DNA of 64,000 nucleotides from Peptoniphilus asaccharolyticus DSM 20463 (GTDB taxonomy: Bacteria > Bacillota > Clostridia > Tissierellales > Peptoniphilaceae): assembly GCF_900176115.1 (NCBI RefSeq), contig NZ_FWWR01000009.1:1240001-1304000 (forward strand), in the 5' to 3' direction. The notes under the pieces were generated by a model. The model was not told the DNA's origin, ran no database searches, and saw only the letters and a list, made by a program, of their open reading frames with translations. Shown one piece after another: positions 27,774 through 36,769 of the stretch (position 1 is the first letter of the stretch; the number at the start of each line of letters is the position of its first letter). A program made the position numbers and the translations under genes.

Positions 27774-27998
27774 GTGGAAGTATTTTTAACAGTAATTATT
27801 GCCATTTCATCGCTCGTTTTAATTGGCACTGTCGTAGTTACTGAGAGTGCACAAGCTGGACTTGGCACATTACAGGGAGAACAATCTAATCTATGGGGAG
27901 AACATAGAGGAACAAGTAAGAAAGAAATTGAAAATCGTATAATAACAGTATCATCTGTGGTATTTTTAATTTCTGTAATAGCGCTTGCAGCTATATAG
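27774..27998 (+). CDS. secG: Preprotein translocase subunit SecG
   Basis: The 74-residue protein starts at GTG 27774 after AGGAGG. Two hydrophobic segments (EVFLTVIIAISSLVLIGTVV and the C-terminal VVFLISVIALAAI) flank a polar loop rich in Gly and Gln, the SecG layout. An upstream ATG at 27747 would add nine residues but places the ribosome site inside the gene. Confidence 0.88.
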   Translation: MEVFLTVIIAISSLVLIGTVVVTESAQAGLGTLQGEQSNLWGEHRGTSKKEIENRIITVSSVVFLISVIALAAI

Positions 27999-28013
27999 GG
28001 GGTAAACTTAAGA

Positions 28014-30014
28014 ATGAACGTTTATATTTTAGCTATCGTAGCCGGAGTATTAGCTTTACTTTTTGCTTTCTACAAAGCATCATTTGTATCAAAGCAAGAT
28101 CCGGGAAATGAAAGAATGAAGGAAATTTCTTCATACATCCAAGACGGTGCAATGGCATTCTTGACAAGAGAATACAAAGCACTTGTAGTATTTGTAGTAG
28201 TTTTAGCAGCTATTTTAGCTGTAGGACTTCACAGTGTGGCAACAGCTTTATGTTTCATAGCCGGAGCTATTTGTTCAGTAATAGCTGGTTATGTAGGTAT
28301 GAGAGTTGCAACACGTGCTAACGTTAGAACTGCAAACGCAGCTAATGTATCAGGTCTTTCAAAAGCACTTGACATTGCATTTTCAGGCGGAGCCGTTATG
28401 GGAATGTGCGTTGTAGGTCTAGGAATCATAGGAATCACAGTAGCTTACATGCTAACTAAAGATACAACAATAGTAACAGGATTCTCACTAGGAGCTTCTT
28501 CAATCGCTCTTTTTGCAAGAGTTGGTGGTGGTATCTACACTAAAGCTGCCGATGTTGGAGCTGACCTTGTAGGTAAAGTTGAAGCAGGAATTCCTGAAGA
28601 TGACCCAAGAAACCCAGCTGTTATCGCTGATAACGTAGGAGATAACGTAGGGGACGTTGCAGGTATGGGAGCTGACTTATTCGAATCATACGTAGGAGCT
28701 CTTTTATCAGCTATCACTCTTGGTGTTGTAGCATACCAAGAAAATGGTATAACATATGCATTATTAATCGCAGCAGTAGGTATCATAGCTTCAATCATAG
28801 CAGTGTTCTTTGTAAAAGGTGACAAGGATCCTCAAAAGGCACTTAATGTTGGAGAGTACATTGCAGCAGCAGCAAGTATAGTTGCAGCAGCTGTATTATC
28901 AAATATGATATTTGGAAACTTTAAACCATTCGTTCCTGTAATAGCAGGTATCTGTGTTGGACTTATAATATCTAAAATCACTGAATACTATACAGCAGAC
29001 GAATATGCACCAGTACAAAGAATTGCAGCTGAATCTGAAACAGGTTCATCAACAAACATTATTTCTGGACTTTCAGTTGGTATGATGTCAACAGTTGGAC
29101 CGATCATAGTAATTGCTATAGGAATAATGGTTGCATTCATCGGAGCTGGTGGAAATGAATCATCAGTACACGGTCTATTTGGTATCGCTCTTGCAGCGGT
29201 AGGTATGCTTTCAACTACAGGTATGACAATTGCAGTTGATGCTTACGGTCCAATAGCTGACAACGCTGGTGGTATCGCAGAAATGTGTGAACTTCCAGAA
29301 GAAGTTAGACAAATTACTGACTCACTAGATGCAGTAGGTAACACAACAGCAGCTATAGGTAAGGGATTTGCTATCGGTTCAGCAGCTCTTACAGCCCTAG
29401 CATTATTTGTTTCATATATAAACGCAACAGGACTTGAAGGAATTGACGTATCTAAACCAGAAGTAATCGCTGGTACATTCATAGGTGGTATGCTTCCATT
29501 TGCATTCTCTGCTTTAACAATGTCAGCAGTAGGTAACGCAGCTTCTTCAATGATTGACGAAGTAAGACGTCAATTTAGAGAAATTCCAGGAATCATGGAA
29601 TGTAAAGCAACTCCTGAATACGCTAAGTGTGTAGATATTTCTACAGGAGCAGCTCTTAAAGAAATGGTTGTTCCAGGAGTAATCGCAGTAGTAGTACCAG
29701 TAGTAGTTGGTTTATTACTAGGAGCAGAAGCTCTAGGTGGTCTACAAGCCGGAGCTCTTATCACTGGTGTATTAATGGCAATCTTTATGTCTAACTCAGG
29801 TGGAGCTTGGGATAACGCTAAGAAATACATTGAAGGTGGAGCACACGGTGGAAAAGGTTCAGAAGCTCACAAAGCAGCTGTAACTGGAGATACTGTAGGT
29901 GACCCATTCAAAGATACTTCAGGACCATCACTAAACATTCTTGTAAAACTTATAACAGTAGTATCATTAGTATTTGCACCACTATTCGTAGCATTTGGTG
30001 GAAAATTATTCTAA
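28014..30014 (+). CDS. hppA: K+-dependent membrane pyrophosphatase
   Basis: The 666-residue, roughly 16-helix enzyme hydrolyses pyrophosphate and pumps Na+ and/or H+. Substrate-site segments are [31 protein letters not shown] and DNAGGIAEM. The sequence [10 protein letters not shown] has Ala where K+-independent enzymes carry Lys, so this is the K+-dependent type. Most bacterial members of that type pump Na+. Codons are noticeably more regular than in neighbours, suggesting high expression. It forms a pair with secG. Confidence 0.95.
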   Translation: MNVYILAIVAGVLALLFAFYKASFVSKQDPGNERMKEISSYIQDGAMAFLTREYKALVVFVVVLAAILAVGLHSVATALCFIAGAICSVIAGYVGMRVATRANVRTANAANVSGLSKALDIAFSGGAVMGMCVVGLGIIGITVAYMLTKDTTIVTGFSLGASSIALFARVGGGIYTKAADVGADLVGKVEAGIPEDDPRNPAVIADNVGDNVGDVAGMGADLFESYVGALLSAITLGVVAYQENGITYALLIAAVGIIASIIAVFFVKGDKDPQKALNVGEYIAAAASIVAAAVLSNMIFGNFKPFVPVIAGICVGLIISKITEYYTADEYAPVQRIAAESETGSSTNIISGLSVGMMSTVGPIIVIAIGIMVAFIGAGGNESSVHGLFGIALAAVGMLSTTGMTIAVDAYGPIADNAGGIAEMCELPEEVRQITDSLDAVGNTTAAIGKGFAIGSAALTALALFVSYINATGLEGIDVSKPEVIAGTFIGGMLPFAFSALTMSAVGNAASSMIDEVRRQFREIPGIMECKATPEYAKCVDISTGAALKEMVVPGVIAVVVPVVVGLLLGAEALGGLQAGALITGVLMAIFMSNSGGAWDNAKKYIEGGAHGGKGSEAHKAAVTGDTVGDPFKDTSGPSLNILVKLITVVSLVFAPLFVAFGGKLF

Positions 30015-30021
30015 GATATTT

Positions 30022-30054
30022 AAACGCAGGTGAAAAATTCACTTGCGTTTTTTT
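30022..30054 (+). terminator. hppA terminator
   Basis: AACGCAGGTGAA pairs with TTCACTTGCGTT (one G-U pair) around AAA, and a T-run follows. IS30 copy B is inserted at the end of the T-run. Confidence 0.85.
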
Positions 30055-30058
30055 ATGC

Positions 30059-31174
30059 GACGAATTGTCAAATCAAATGCAACACCTATGGTAAGAGACC
30101 AAAAAGTTCTTCTTTAGGTGTTTTATATTTTATACATTTTCTAGGTCTATTATTCATTAAACTTAAGTTATAATTTAATTCATCAATATTCACTTCTGAT
30201 AAATCCATACCCTTAGGATAAAACTCCCTCAAAAGTCCGTTACTATTTTCATTTGTACCTTTTTGCCATGCACAATAGGGATCACAAAAATAAGTTTTGC
30301 ATCCTAATTCTTTTTCTATTTTCTCAAATTCTGAAAATTCTTTACCTCTATCAAAGGTTATTGTTTTTACTAATTCTTTTGGATAATCTTTTAATGCATT
30401 TATTATTGCTGGTGTTACGCTTTCCGACTTTCTATTTTCAACTAGGATTGCTATATAATATCTAGATTTTCTTTCTGCTAAAGTTACGAAACAACATCTA
30501 CTTTTCCTTTTATGATCTAATCTGCCTGATTCCACTGTATCTGCTTCCCAGTGGCCTAATTCTTGCCTTCTGTATATCTCTTTAGGTCTTTTCTTAATTG
30601 TTCTACCTTTATCATTGAATTTTCCTCTTTTTTCTGCTGGCCTTTTAAATTTAGCTTTTCTTCTCAAATTTTTCATACTAGTTTTTGGCAGCTTTTTGGC
30701 GTGTATCATTCTATATATCGTTGATGTAGATGGTAATTCATGAATCTCATTTGTGTTTCTATTTGATATTTGTTCAGGGGACCAATGTTCGTTAATCTTT
30801 ACAGTTAAATAATCAATAACATCTTTAGAAAATTTACTTTTTCTATGGCAGTCTTTTCTTCTATCAATATATTTATCATTTGCCTTTATCGGAAAGTACT
30901 TAGTGTAACTTCCCCTACTAACTTTTATCTTAGATGAATTTCTTTTAATTTCTCTAGATATTGTACTAGGTGACCTTTTAAGTGCTTGTGCAATTTTCCT
31001 TATACTCATTCCTAAATTTAAAAATTGGTAAATACAAGATCTTTCTTCTATGGTAAGATGGTTATAGCTCATAGTTAATCACTCCTTTTAATATGTTTTG
31101 TTTGGTCACTTACATATTAACACAGCTGATTAGCTATGAGTTTATTTATGTTGCACTTGTTATGATAAATTATC
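30059..31174 (-). mobile_element. IS30-family element copy B, intact
   Basis: The 1116-bp element is in the opposite orientation to the other three IS30 copies and has the same imperfect inverted repeats. The 4-bp duplication ATGC lies at 30055-30058 and 31175-31178. It sits in the gap between hppA and the DMT transporter gene and breaks no gene. Confidence 0.94.
30086..31072 (-). CDS. IS30-family transposase (copy B)
   Basis: The 328-residue transposase is intact. The N-terminal HTH (MSIRKIAQALKRSPSTISRE) is followed by a DDE domain: HWEADTVESG for the first Asp, ITFDRGKEF for the second, and the Glu in NENSNGLLREFYPKG. It is identical in translation to copy C at 49657. Confidence 0.95.
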   Translation of the reverse strand: MSYNHLTIEERSCIYQFLNLGMSIRKIAQALKRSPSTISREIKRNSSKIKVSRGSYTKYFPIKANDKYIDRRKDCHRKSKFSKDVIDYLTVKINEHWSPEQISNRNTNEIHELPSTSTIYRMIHAKKLPKTSMKNLRRKAKFKRPAEKRGKFNDKGRTIKKRPKEIYRRQELGHWEADTVESGRLDHKRKSRCCFVTLAERKSRYYIAILVENRKSESVTPAIINALKDYPKELVKTITFDRGKEFSEFEKIEKELGCKTYFCDPYCAWQKGTNENSNGLLREFYPKGMDLSEVNIDELNYNLSLMNNRPRKCIKYKTPKEELFGLLP

Positions 31175-31320
31175 ATGCCTAAAATTAATTTTGGAAATAG
31201 ATATTTAAAAATTAGTATTAAAATATTATTAAATTGAATTGTAAATTTTCAAAGAGCCTTTAAAGTTTAAAATTTGTCTGTTACACTGTTCTTATAAGTT
31301 ATTAGTTAGGAGAAAATGAT

Positions 31321-32217
31321 ATGGCAAAGAATAAATTAAAAGCATCCATATATTTGCTTCTTGCAGCTGCGATTTGGGGACTTACATTTGTGGCTCAGAG
31401 CAAGGGAATGGAGCATATAGGTACAATGACTTTCTCTACAATTAGATGTTTAATTGGTGGAGCGGTTACATTAGCTATGAGTATGAATTCATTCTTAAAA
31501 AAGAGAGTTCTTGAAGAAGAGGGGCTCATTGTTGATGAGGCGGCAACTCGAAGAGGGGGTCTTGTTACAGGTATAGTTTTATTTTTTGCAATGAATATAC
31601 AACAGATAGGCATTAGTCAAACCACAGTTGGAAAAGCTGGTTTCATAACTACACTTTATATAATAGTAGTGCCTATATTCATGATGTTTAAGGGTTATAA
31701 GTTAACTAAGAAATTGATGGCATGTATTATACTTGCTATTTACGGTGTCTATTTATTATCAGTTAAAGAAAATTTGACTATAGATAGAGGAGACTTGATA
31801 GTATTTATATCAACTATATTTTTCTCAATTCATATATTGGTAATAGCTCACTATTCTCCAATTACTGATGGGTTAAGATTAAATGCATATCAGTTTATAG
31901 TGTGCGGGATTTTGAGTATGGTGTTTGCAGTTGCATTTGAACAAGTTACATTTGAAGCTATAAGGATGGCAATTTGGTCAATTTTATATGCATCAATTAT
32001 GTCCAGTGCGGTGGCGTTTACTCTACAAATAATAGCGCTACGTCATATAGATGCTGCTCTGTCATCTCTGATAAGTTCAGTGGAGTCAATTTTTGCAGCT
32101 CTAGGCGGATATTTAATTTTAGGCGAAGTATTGAGCAAAAGAGAGTTGATAGGTTGTTTGTTGATGTTTATAGCGATTGTGGCAGCTCAGTTAGGAACGG
32201 AAAAAAATGAAGAATAA
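31321..32217 (+). CDS. DMT-superfamily transporter (EamA)
   Basis: The 298-residue protein has ten hydrophobic segments arranged as two EamA repeats; AAIWGLTFVAQSKGMEHIG and the C-terminal SSVESIFAALGGYLILGE are typical. It probably exports a metabolite, but the substrate is unknown. GGAG precedes ATG 31321. The stop overlaps the CorA start by 11 bp. Confidence 0.87.
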   Translation: MAKNKLKASIYLLLAAAIWGLTFVAQSKGMEHIGTMTFSTIRCLIGGAVTLAMSMNSFLKKRVLEEEGLIVDEAATRRGGLVTGIVLFFAMNIQQIGISQTTVGKAGFITTLYIIVVPIFMMFKGYKLTKKLMACIILAIYGVYLLSVKENLTIDRGDLIVFISTIFFSIHILVIAHYSPITDGLRLNAYQFIVCGILSMVFAVAFEQVTFEAIRMAIWSILYASIMSSAVAFTLQIIALRHIDAALSSLISSVESIFAALGGYLILGEVLSKRELIGCLLMFIAIVAAQLGTEKNEE

Positions 32218-33133
32218 ATATTGTATTGAAGATTCTAAATTCAAACATACAGATAACGGGGATTTCTTTTGGATAGAGCTTGTAAATCCCTCAAAAGAAG
32301 AGATAGACGAAGTAATAAATAGATATGGTCTTCCTAAGGACTATGTATATTCTGTACTTGATGATGAAGAAGTTCCGAGAGTGGAAGTGGGAGAAGATGA
32401 AAAGGCAAATCTATATTTGCTTAGTTATCCGGTGCAAGTGAACAATTGTAAATACAGCACAAAACCTCTTTCTATGATAATGGTGGATGGTATTTTGATT
32501 ACAGTCTCATCAGGGGATTCAATTTTGGTACATGAAGTCAAAGAGGCTTATGAGAAGAAGAACTTAGGACAGGATAGTGAAACACTATCCGCAGAGATAG
32601 CGTGGACAATATGTTCTTCATTTGTGAGAAGTGTTAGAAAATTAAACGATAGTATAGATAAAATTGAAAATACTGTTTTATCCAACAGTGATGGCAAGGC
32701 GTTTTCGGATATGATTGACATACAGAAGTCGTTAATAAAATTTAGTATGGCAACTAGAGAGAATGGACCTGTAATTGAAAAGATGTTTGAATCTTATTCA
32801 AAATTAAAAAATGATATGGCTAATGAATTATTACATGACCTACAAGTCGAAAATAAACAAGCCAGAGTTATGATAGAGGAATCTACAACTATAATGGAGA
32901 ACCTATCTGATCTTTATTCAAATTTGATTTCACACAGATTGAATATAGTCATGCAGACTTTGACTTCTATAACCATAGTTATGACAGTGCCAACTATAAT
33001 AGGTGGGCTTTGGGGAATGAATGTTAAGTTACCAATAGAAAATCATCCATCGGCATTTTGGATTTTAATACTACTGAGTACGGTAATATCTTGGTATATT
33101 GTGAAGATGTTAAAGAGAAGGGGCTATCTATAG
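32207..33133 (+). CDS. CorA-family divalent cation transporter
   Basis: The 308-residue protein has a long cytoplasmic N-terminal domain and two C-terminal membrane helices. The signature GMN motif appears in GGLWGMNVKLP after the first helix. The acidic loop normally found before helix 2 is reduced to ENHPS. Mg2+, Co2+ or Ni2+ transport is typical of the family. Confidence 0.9.
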   Translation: MKNKYCIEDSKFKHTDNGDFFWIELVNPSKEEIDEVINRYGLPKDYVYSVLDDEEVPRVEVGEDEKANLYLLSYPVQVNNCKYSTKPLSMIMVDGILITVSSGDSILVHEVKEAYEKKNLGQDSETLSAEIAWTICSSFVRSVRKLNDSIDKIENTVLSNSDGKAFSDMIDIQKSLIKFSMATRENGPVIEKMFESYSKLKNDMANELLHDLQVENKQARVMIEESTTIMENLSDLYSNLISHRLNIVMQTLTSITIVMTVPTIIGGLWGMNVKLPIENHPSAFWILILLSTVISWYIVKMLKRRGYL

Positions 33134-33227
33134 AAATTACTTAACCTAATCTTAGAAATCATAATCGTATTTTTAACGAAAATTTCTTTTTTGTATGAGA
33201 TAATATATTTAATAAGGAAGTGAATAA

Positions 33228-33866
33228 ATGAACTTTTTAAATAAATTATTTAGTAATTCTAATGCATCAACAGATGTAATTTATACAATAGACAGAGAAC
33301 ATGGAACAGGTGCTTTTGAAATAGCATCCATACTTGCAAAAAAACTAAATATAGAAGTGTATGACGAAGATATAATTGAGCTAAAGACTTTGGAGAGTAG
33401 AGTGGATCTGTCCAACGTGAAGAAAGATGATACCTTTTTACAAGGGACGGTTTATGATTTGTATAGAGAAAACTATTCATATTCGCAAGAGGACATAACA
33501 AGCAACGACGCTCAATTCTTGGCAAATTCAAAGACAATAAGAGACTTGGCTAAGAAGGGCGCATGTGTGATGATGGGTAAGTGTGCAAATTATGTACTGA
33601 GCTTTGAAAAAGTGTTCAATGTATTTTTGACAGCACCTGAGGATTATAGGTTGGAAAAAATAAAAGATAGATATAGCTATGACGAAGAAAAGGCTAAGAA
33701 TGAACTTAAAAAGATAGATGCTCGAAGAAGAAATCACTATCAAAAATATACTCCAGGGCAATGGAGCTATGCTTCGGAATACGATATAACTATAGATGTA
33801 TCAAAATTTTCAAATAGTGATATAGCGAACATAATTTTAAGGGCTTCAGAATTGAAGAAATATTAA
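33228..33866 (+). CDS. Cytidylate kinase-like protein
   Basis: The 212-residue protein resembles the cytidylate-kinase-like family (the variant with SREYGSGG in place of a classical P-loop); here it reads DREHGTGAFEIA. The later KGACVMMGKCANYVL and the Arg/Lys-rich DARRRNHYQKYT correspond to the base- and lid-binding parts. True cytidylate kinase activity is not assured. A terminator follows directly. Confidence 0.7.
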   Translation: MNFLNKLFSNSNASTDVIYTIDREHGTGAFEIASILAKKLNIEVYDEDIIELKTLESRVDLSNVKKDDTFLQGTVYDLYRENYSYSQEDITSNDAQFLANSKTIRDLAKKGACVMMGKCANYVLSFEKVFNVFLTAPEDYRLEKIKDRYSYDEEKAKNELKKIDARRRNHYQKYTPGQWSYASEYDITIDVSKFSNSDIANIILRASELKKY

Positions 33867-33870
33867 TAAT

Positions 33871-33901
33871 AAAGGAGATTGCTAAGTGAACAATCTCCTT
33901 T
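33871..33901. terminator. Bidirectional terminator
   Basis: AAAGGAGATTG (33871-33881) pairs with CAATCTCCTTT (33891-33901) around a 9-base loop. It serves the kinase-like gene and the converging glutaredoxin-like gene. Confidence 0.8.
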
Positions 33902-33910
33902 TAGTTTAAG

Positions 33911-34171
33911 TTAAAGATTTTTTAAATCTAAATCGTCTGAAAAAGAATAAAATCTTTCGCCGTTGCCAATCATAATTGTAGGAACTCCAACTTGTCCTTT
34001 TTCCTTTATAGAGTCAAAGAACGGAATGGAATCTCTGTATTTTAAAAAGATTTTTAAATTTGCCATAGATTCAGTTATATCTATTATTTGAAAATCGATT
34101 TTAGCGTGGTTAAAAGCCTCTATTGCAGGTGGGCAATCAGGACATAAACTGGATACAAATAAAGTTATCAT
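33911..34171 (-). CDS. Glutaredoxin-like thiol protein
   Basis: The 86-residue protein has a thioredoxin fold with the redox motif CPDC near the N-terminus (SSLCPDCPPA) and the cis-Pro loop GVPTIMIG. It probably reduces small disulfides; the partner is unknown. It lies 10 bp after the DUF188 gene and is likely co-transcribed with it. Confidence 0.8.
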   Translation of the reverse strand: MITLFVSSLCPDCPPAIEAFNHAKIDFQIIDITESMANLKIFLKYRDSIPFFDSIKEKGQVGVPTIMIGNGERFYSFSDDLDLKNL

Positions 34172-34181
34172 AAAATCTCCT

Positions 34182-34622
34182 TTAGTTATTCAGGCAAGCT
34201 TCTAAGAAATTTTTGACTGAGTCAATAAAAATTTGATTATCTGAAGACTTGCGAGAAGTATTTTTTGAATAGATACCCTTTTTACGCAGGTTTCTATTTG
34301 TGTGGCGAGTGTCTAAGTGAAATAAAATATTGTCGTCAGTTATATGAGTTCCGTAGAAGTTTATAACGTTGCAGCCTTTTGCTAATATGAGAGCAGATAG
34401 AGCTCTATCTGCCGTGATAGCTAAGTCTCCATGAGAAACATGGTTTGCTATGTAGAGGTCTGCGGAGTCTGAAGAGATATCTACGCTCACAATTGTAGCG
34501 TAGTCGCTCTGAATATTTGTCAGATAGTTTTTGACAATTATAAGTTCAATTTGGTATTCTTTGGCAATATTTATTAGTTGTGAGGTTATGGGTGAACCAT
34601 CAGCATCAAGATAAATTTTCAT
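34182..34622 (-). CDS. YaiI/YqxD family (DUF188) protein
   Basis: The 146-residue protein shows the NYN/PIN-like DUF188 pattern: MKIYLDADGSPI at the start, ISSDSADLYIANHVSHGDLAITADRALS in the middle, and an R-rich C-terminus (RHTNRNLRKKGIYSKNT). Members may be nucleases, but the function is not established. Confidence 0.85.
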   Translation of the reverse strand: MKIYLDADGSPITSQLINIAKEYQIELIIVKNYLTNIQSDYATIVSVDISSDSADLYIANHVSHGDLAITADRALSALILAKGCNVINFYGTHITDDNILFHLDTRHTNRNLRKKGIYSKNTSRKSSDNQIFIDSVKNFLEACLNN

Positions 34623-34685
34623 AAGTCACCTCTTGTTTTAAATAGTGTGATTACATGATATAATAAAAAATTAGGAAGTGAAAGT

Positions 34686-34928
34686 ATGATGTATATTATT
34701 GGAGCGATAGTTGCACTTTTAATAGCAACTATGTTGTTCAAATCAATCAAAGCAGTTGTAAAGGTTATAATAAATACAATTATAGGAGCGTTGATTCTAT
34801 ATTTTGCAAACATTTTTTTAGGACCTTTTGGAATTTACATAATAATAAAACCTATAACTGCATTTTTGACTGGACTATTGGGAGTTCCTTTTGTGATAGC
34901 GTTAATAATATTAAAATTGTTTGTTTGA
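34686..34928 (+). CDS. BofA-like membrane protein
   Basis: The 80-residue protein has two to three hydrophobic segments and resembles the pro-sigma-K processing inhibitor family (IIGAIVALLIATMLFKSIKA, KPITAFLTGLLGVPFVIALI). BofA-like proteins also occur in non-sporulating Firmicutes, so it does not show that the host sporulates. Confidence 0.75.
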   Translation: MMYIIGAIVALLIATMLFKSIKAVVKVIINTIIGALILYFANIFLGPFGIYIIIKPITAFLTGLLGVPFVIALIILKLFV

Positions 34929-34936
34929 GGTGAAGA

Positions 34937-36049
34937 GTGAAATATTTTTATAGAATAGTAGCGGTTTTGATGCTGTGTTCATTGGCTGGAATGGTAATGT
35001 TTCTATACAGAATAAAACCTGACTATGAGAATAAGGGCAAAGATAGCTTAATTGGTAAGAAAGAAGATTCTATCTTAGATACTAAGGGCACAGAAGTTTT
35101 TAATGACAATGAAGTTTTGAGAGTATTGGTATTGGGCGTTGATAAGACTGCCACAAAACAGCTTTCAGAAGAAAAGAATGGTATGAGAAGTGATACCATA
35201 ATGTTGTTTTCTATAGATCCGGCAAATAATAGAGTTCAACTATTATCGGTTCCAAGAGATTCATACATTAGAATTCATGGCTATGATAAAAATAAAATAA
35301 ATGCAGCATTTAGTGATATTGTATATCCAAAGGGTGGATTGAATTTGGTTGCAGCAACAGTTGAAGATTTGTTGGACGTGAAGATAGATCATTATGCGTT
35401 GATAGACTATAAGGCTGTTACGCAAATAGTGGATGCTGTAGGCGGTATGGATGTAGAGTGGGATAGACCGGACTATACATATAAGGATGATTGGGTAGTT
35501 CCGCCTCTTGAAATAAGTATGAAGAGAGGTATAAACCACTTAGATGGTAAAAAAGCCGTTGATTATCTGAGAATAAGAAAGGCGTATGAAGGTCAAGATA
35601 TAGACAGAATAGGGGCTCAACAAGGATTTTTGATGATGCTTTTCGATAAGCTAAAGTCTCCAAGTATGATACTAAAGATACCTGAGCTACTTGATATAGT
35701 AGATGAATTTGTGGAAACTGATTTAACTTATGGACAAATGGTCACTCTTGCAAGGTTTGGACTTGGTGTAGACAGAGAGGATATAAGCACAGCAACCCTT
35801 GAAGGTACAAATGTAAATGGAGTAAAAATAGGAAGAGATAAAGTTTCAGTTTATAAAGTAGATGAAAACTATGCTAAAGAAGTTGTTTTGAGAGGTGGAG
35901 TAGTAGAGCCTGAAGAAGATGAAGAAGACATCGAGAATGAAAATAACTCAAGAAACTCTAATAAAGAAAGAAATTTAGAAAAGACAGACAAAAATTCTAA
36001 AGAAAATAAAAACGACAAAGATAAAAGAGAAATAAAAACTAAAAAATAA
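34937..36049 (+). CDS. LytR-CpsA-Psr (LCP) family protein
   Basis: The 370-residue membrane-anchored enzyme would attach a glycopolymer to peptidoglycan. It starts at GTG 34937 after GAGGTGAAGA. One N-terminal membrane helix is followed by the LCP domain with VLVLGVDKT, GMRSDTIMLFSID, LLSVPRDSYI and the Arg-rich VDYLRIRK and DIDRIGAQQGF. The last ~50 residues are a highly charged Glu/Lys/Asn tail, probably disordered. Confidence 0.92.
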   Translation: MKYFYRIVAVLMLCSLAGMVMFLYRIKPDYENKGKDSLIGKKEDSILDTKGTEVFNDNEVLRVLVLGVDKTATKQLSEEKNGMRSDTIMLFSIDPANNRVQLLSVPRDSYIRIHGYDKNKINAAFSDIVYPKGGLNLVAATVEDLLDVKIDHYALIDYKAVTQIVDAVGGMDVEWDRPDYTYKDDWVVPPLEISMKRGINHLDGKKAVDYLRIRKAYEGQDIDRIGAQQGFLMMLFDKLKSPSMILKIPELLDIVDEFVETDLTYGQMVTLARFGLGVDREDISTATLEGTNVNGVKIGRDKVSVYKVDENYAKEVVLRGGVVEPEEDEEDIENENNSRNSNKERNLEKTDKNSKENKNDKDKREIKTKK

Positions 36050-36055
36050 TTAAGT

Positions 36056-36084
36056 ATAAGCTCAGAGATTTCTGGGCTTATTTT
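36056..36084 (+). terminator. LCP gene terminator
   Basis: ATAAGCTCAGA (36056-36066) pairs with TCTGGGCTTAT (36071-36081), with one G-U pair, followed by TTT. Confidence 0.75.
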
Positions 36085-36221
36085 ATTGCCAATGTAGGAG
36101 AGGTTATAAAGGACAATTATTGAAAAATTTAAAGTATCTAATACTAATTTGACAATCAGCAAAAATTTACTGAAAATGCATGATATAATTAGAGTAAATA
36201 AATTTTTATAAAGAGGTAGTT

Positions 36222-36626
36222 GTGAAGGTATTAGTAATTGACGCTCAAGGCGGAGGCCTTGGCAAACAAGTGGTACAGGCTCTTAAAAAAAATCATGAAG
36301 ATTTAGAAATAATAGCCGTTGGAACAAATAGCATTGCCACTACAAGTATGTTAAAAGCCGGAGCTGATTTTGGGGCGACAGGTGAAAATGCAGTGGTTGT
36401 GAACTGTGCAAAAGCTGACATTATAGTTGGACCAATAGGAATTCTGCTAACAAACTCCCTTTACGGAGAGATAACAGCGAGAATGGCAGAAGCAGTGAGC
36501 TTGAGTAGAGCGAAGAGAGTTTTAATTCCATTTCTACATGATGATAACGTTATTGTGGGAATCAATGACTATTCTATTAAAAAGTTAATAGAACTTGCAG
36601 TAAGTGAAGTGGAAAAAATTTTATAA
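36222..36626 (+). CDS. DUF3842 family protein
   Basis: The 134-residue protein has a Rossmann-like start (MKVLVIDAQGGGLGKQVVQAL) and GADFGATGENAVVVNCAKADIIVGPIGILL, typical of the DUF3842 group. The start is GTG 36222. Function is unknown. It stands 144 bp upstream of larE and is separated from it by a structured leader and a terminator. Confidence 0.75.
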   Translation: MKVLVIDAQGGGLGKQVVQALKKNHEDLEIIAVGTNSIATTSMLKAGADFGATGENAVVVNCAKADIIVGPIGILLTNSLYGEITARMAEAVSLSRAKRVLIPFLHDDNVIVGINDYSIKKLIELAVSEVEKIL

Positions 36627-36630
36627 GTTT

Positions 36631-36690
36631 TGAATCGGATTTTTTACAGGAAGTAAAAAATGATTAGAGAACTAATCGGATAAAGATTCA
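36631..36690 (+). promoter_or_regulatory. Three-way-junction leader upstream of the lar operon (candidate riboswitch)
   Basis: Stem P1 pairs TGAATC (36631-36636) with GATTCA (36685-36690). Inside are a 9-bp hairpin (ATTTTTTAC 36639-36647 with GTAAAAAAT 36653-36661, loop AGGAA) and, directly next to it, a 6-bp hairpin (GATTAG 36662-36667 with CTAATC 36672-36677, loop AGAA). Joining strands are GG and GGATAAA. A strong terminator follows at 36715, just before larE. I could not match it to a known riboswitch class. It might also be the 3' end structure of the upstream gene. Confidence 0.4.
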
Positions 36691-36714
36691 AATGTTTTTT
36701 TAATAATACTATGA

Positions 36715-36751
36715 AAGTATGCAATCTCTGTAGAGAAGTGCATACTTTTTT
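36715..36751 (+). terminator. Intrinsic terminator 18 bp before larE
   Basis: AAGTATGCA (36715-36723) pairs with TGCATACTT (36739-36747). TCTCT and AGAGA extend the stem inside, and a T-run follows. No gene lies between it and larE, so it either ends the DUF3842 transcript or is an attenuator for the lar operon. Confidence 0.88.
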
Positions 36752-36769
36752 ATATATGGGAGTAAGTTG

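Noticed and set aside
30253-30465. Open frame antisense to the IS30 transposase, repeated in each copy
   Set aside because: It is conserved only because the IS is duplicated; low-complexity Leu-rich translation and no ribosome site.
36631-36690. Known nickel/cobalt or purine riboswitch
   Set aside because: The stem arrangement and conserved loop bases of those classes are not present, so it is reported only as an unassigned leader.
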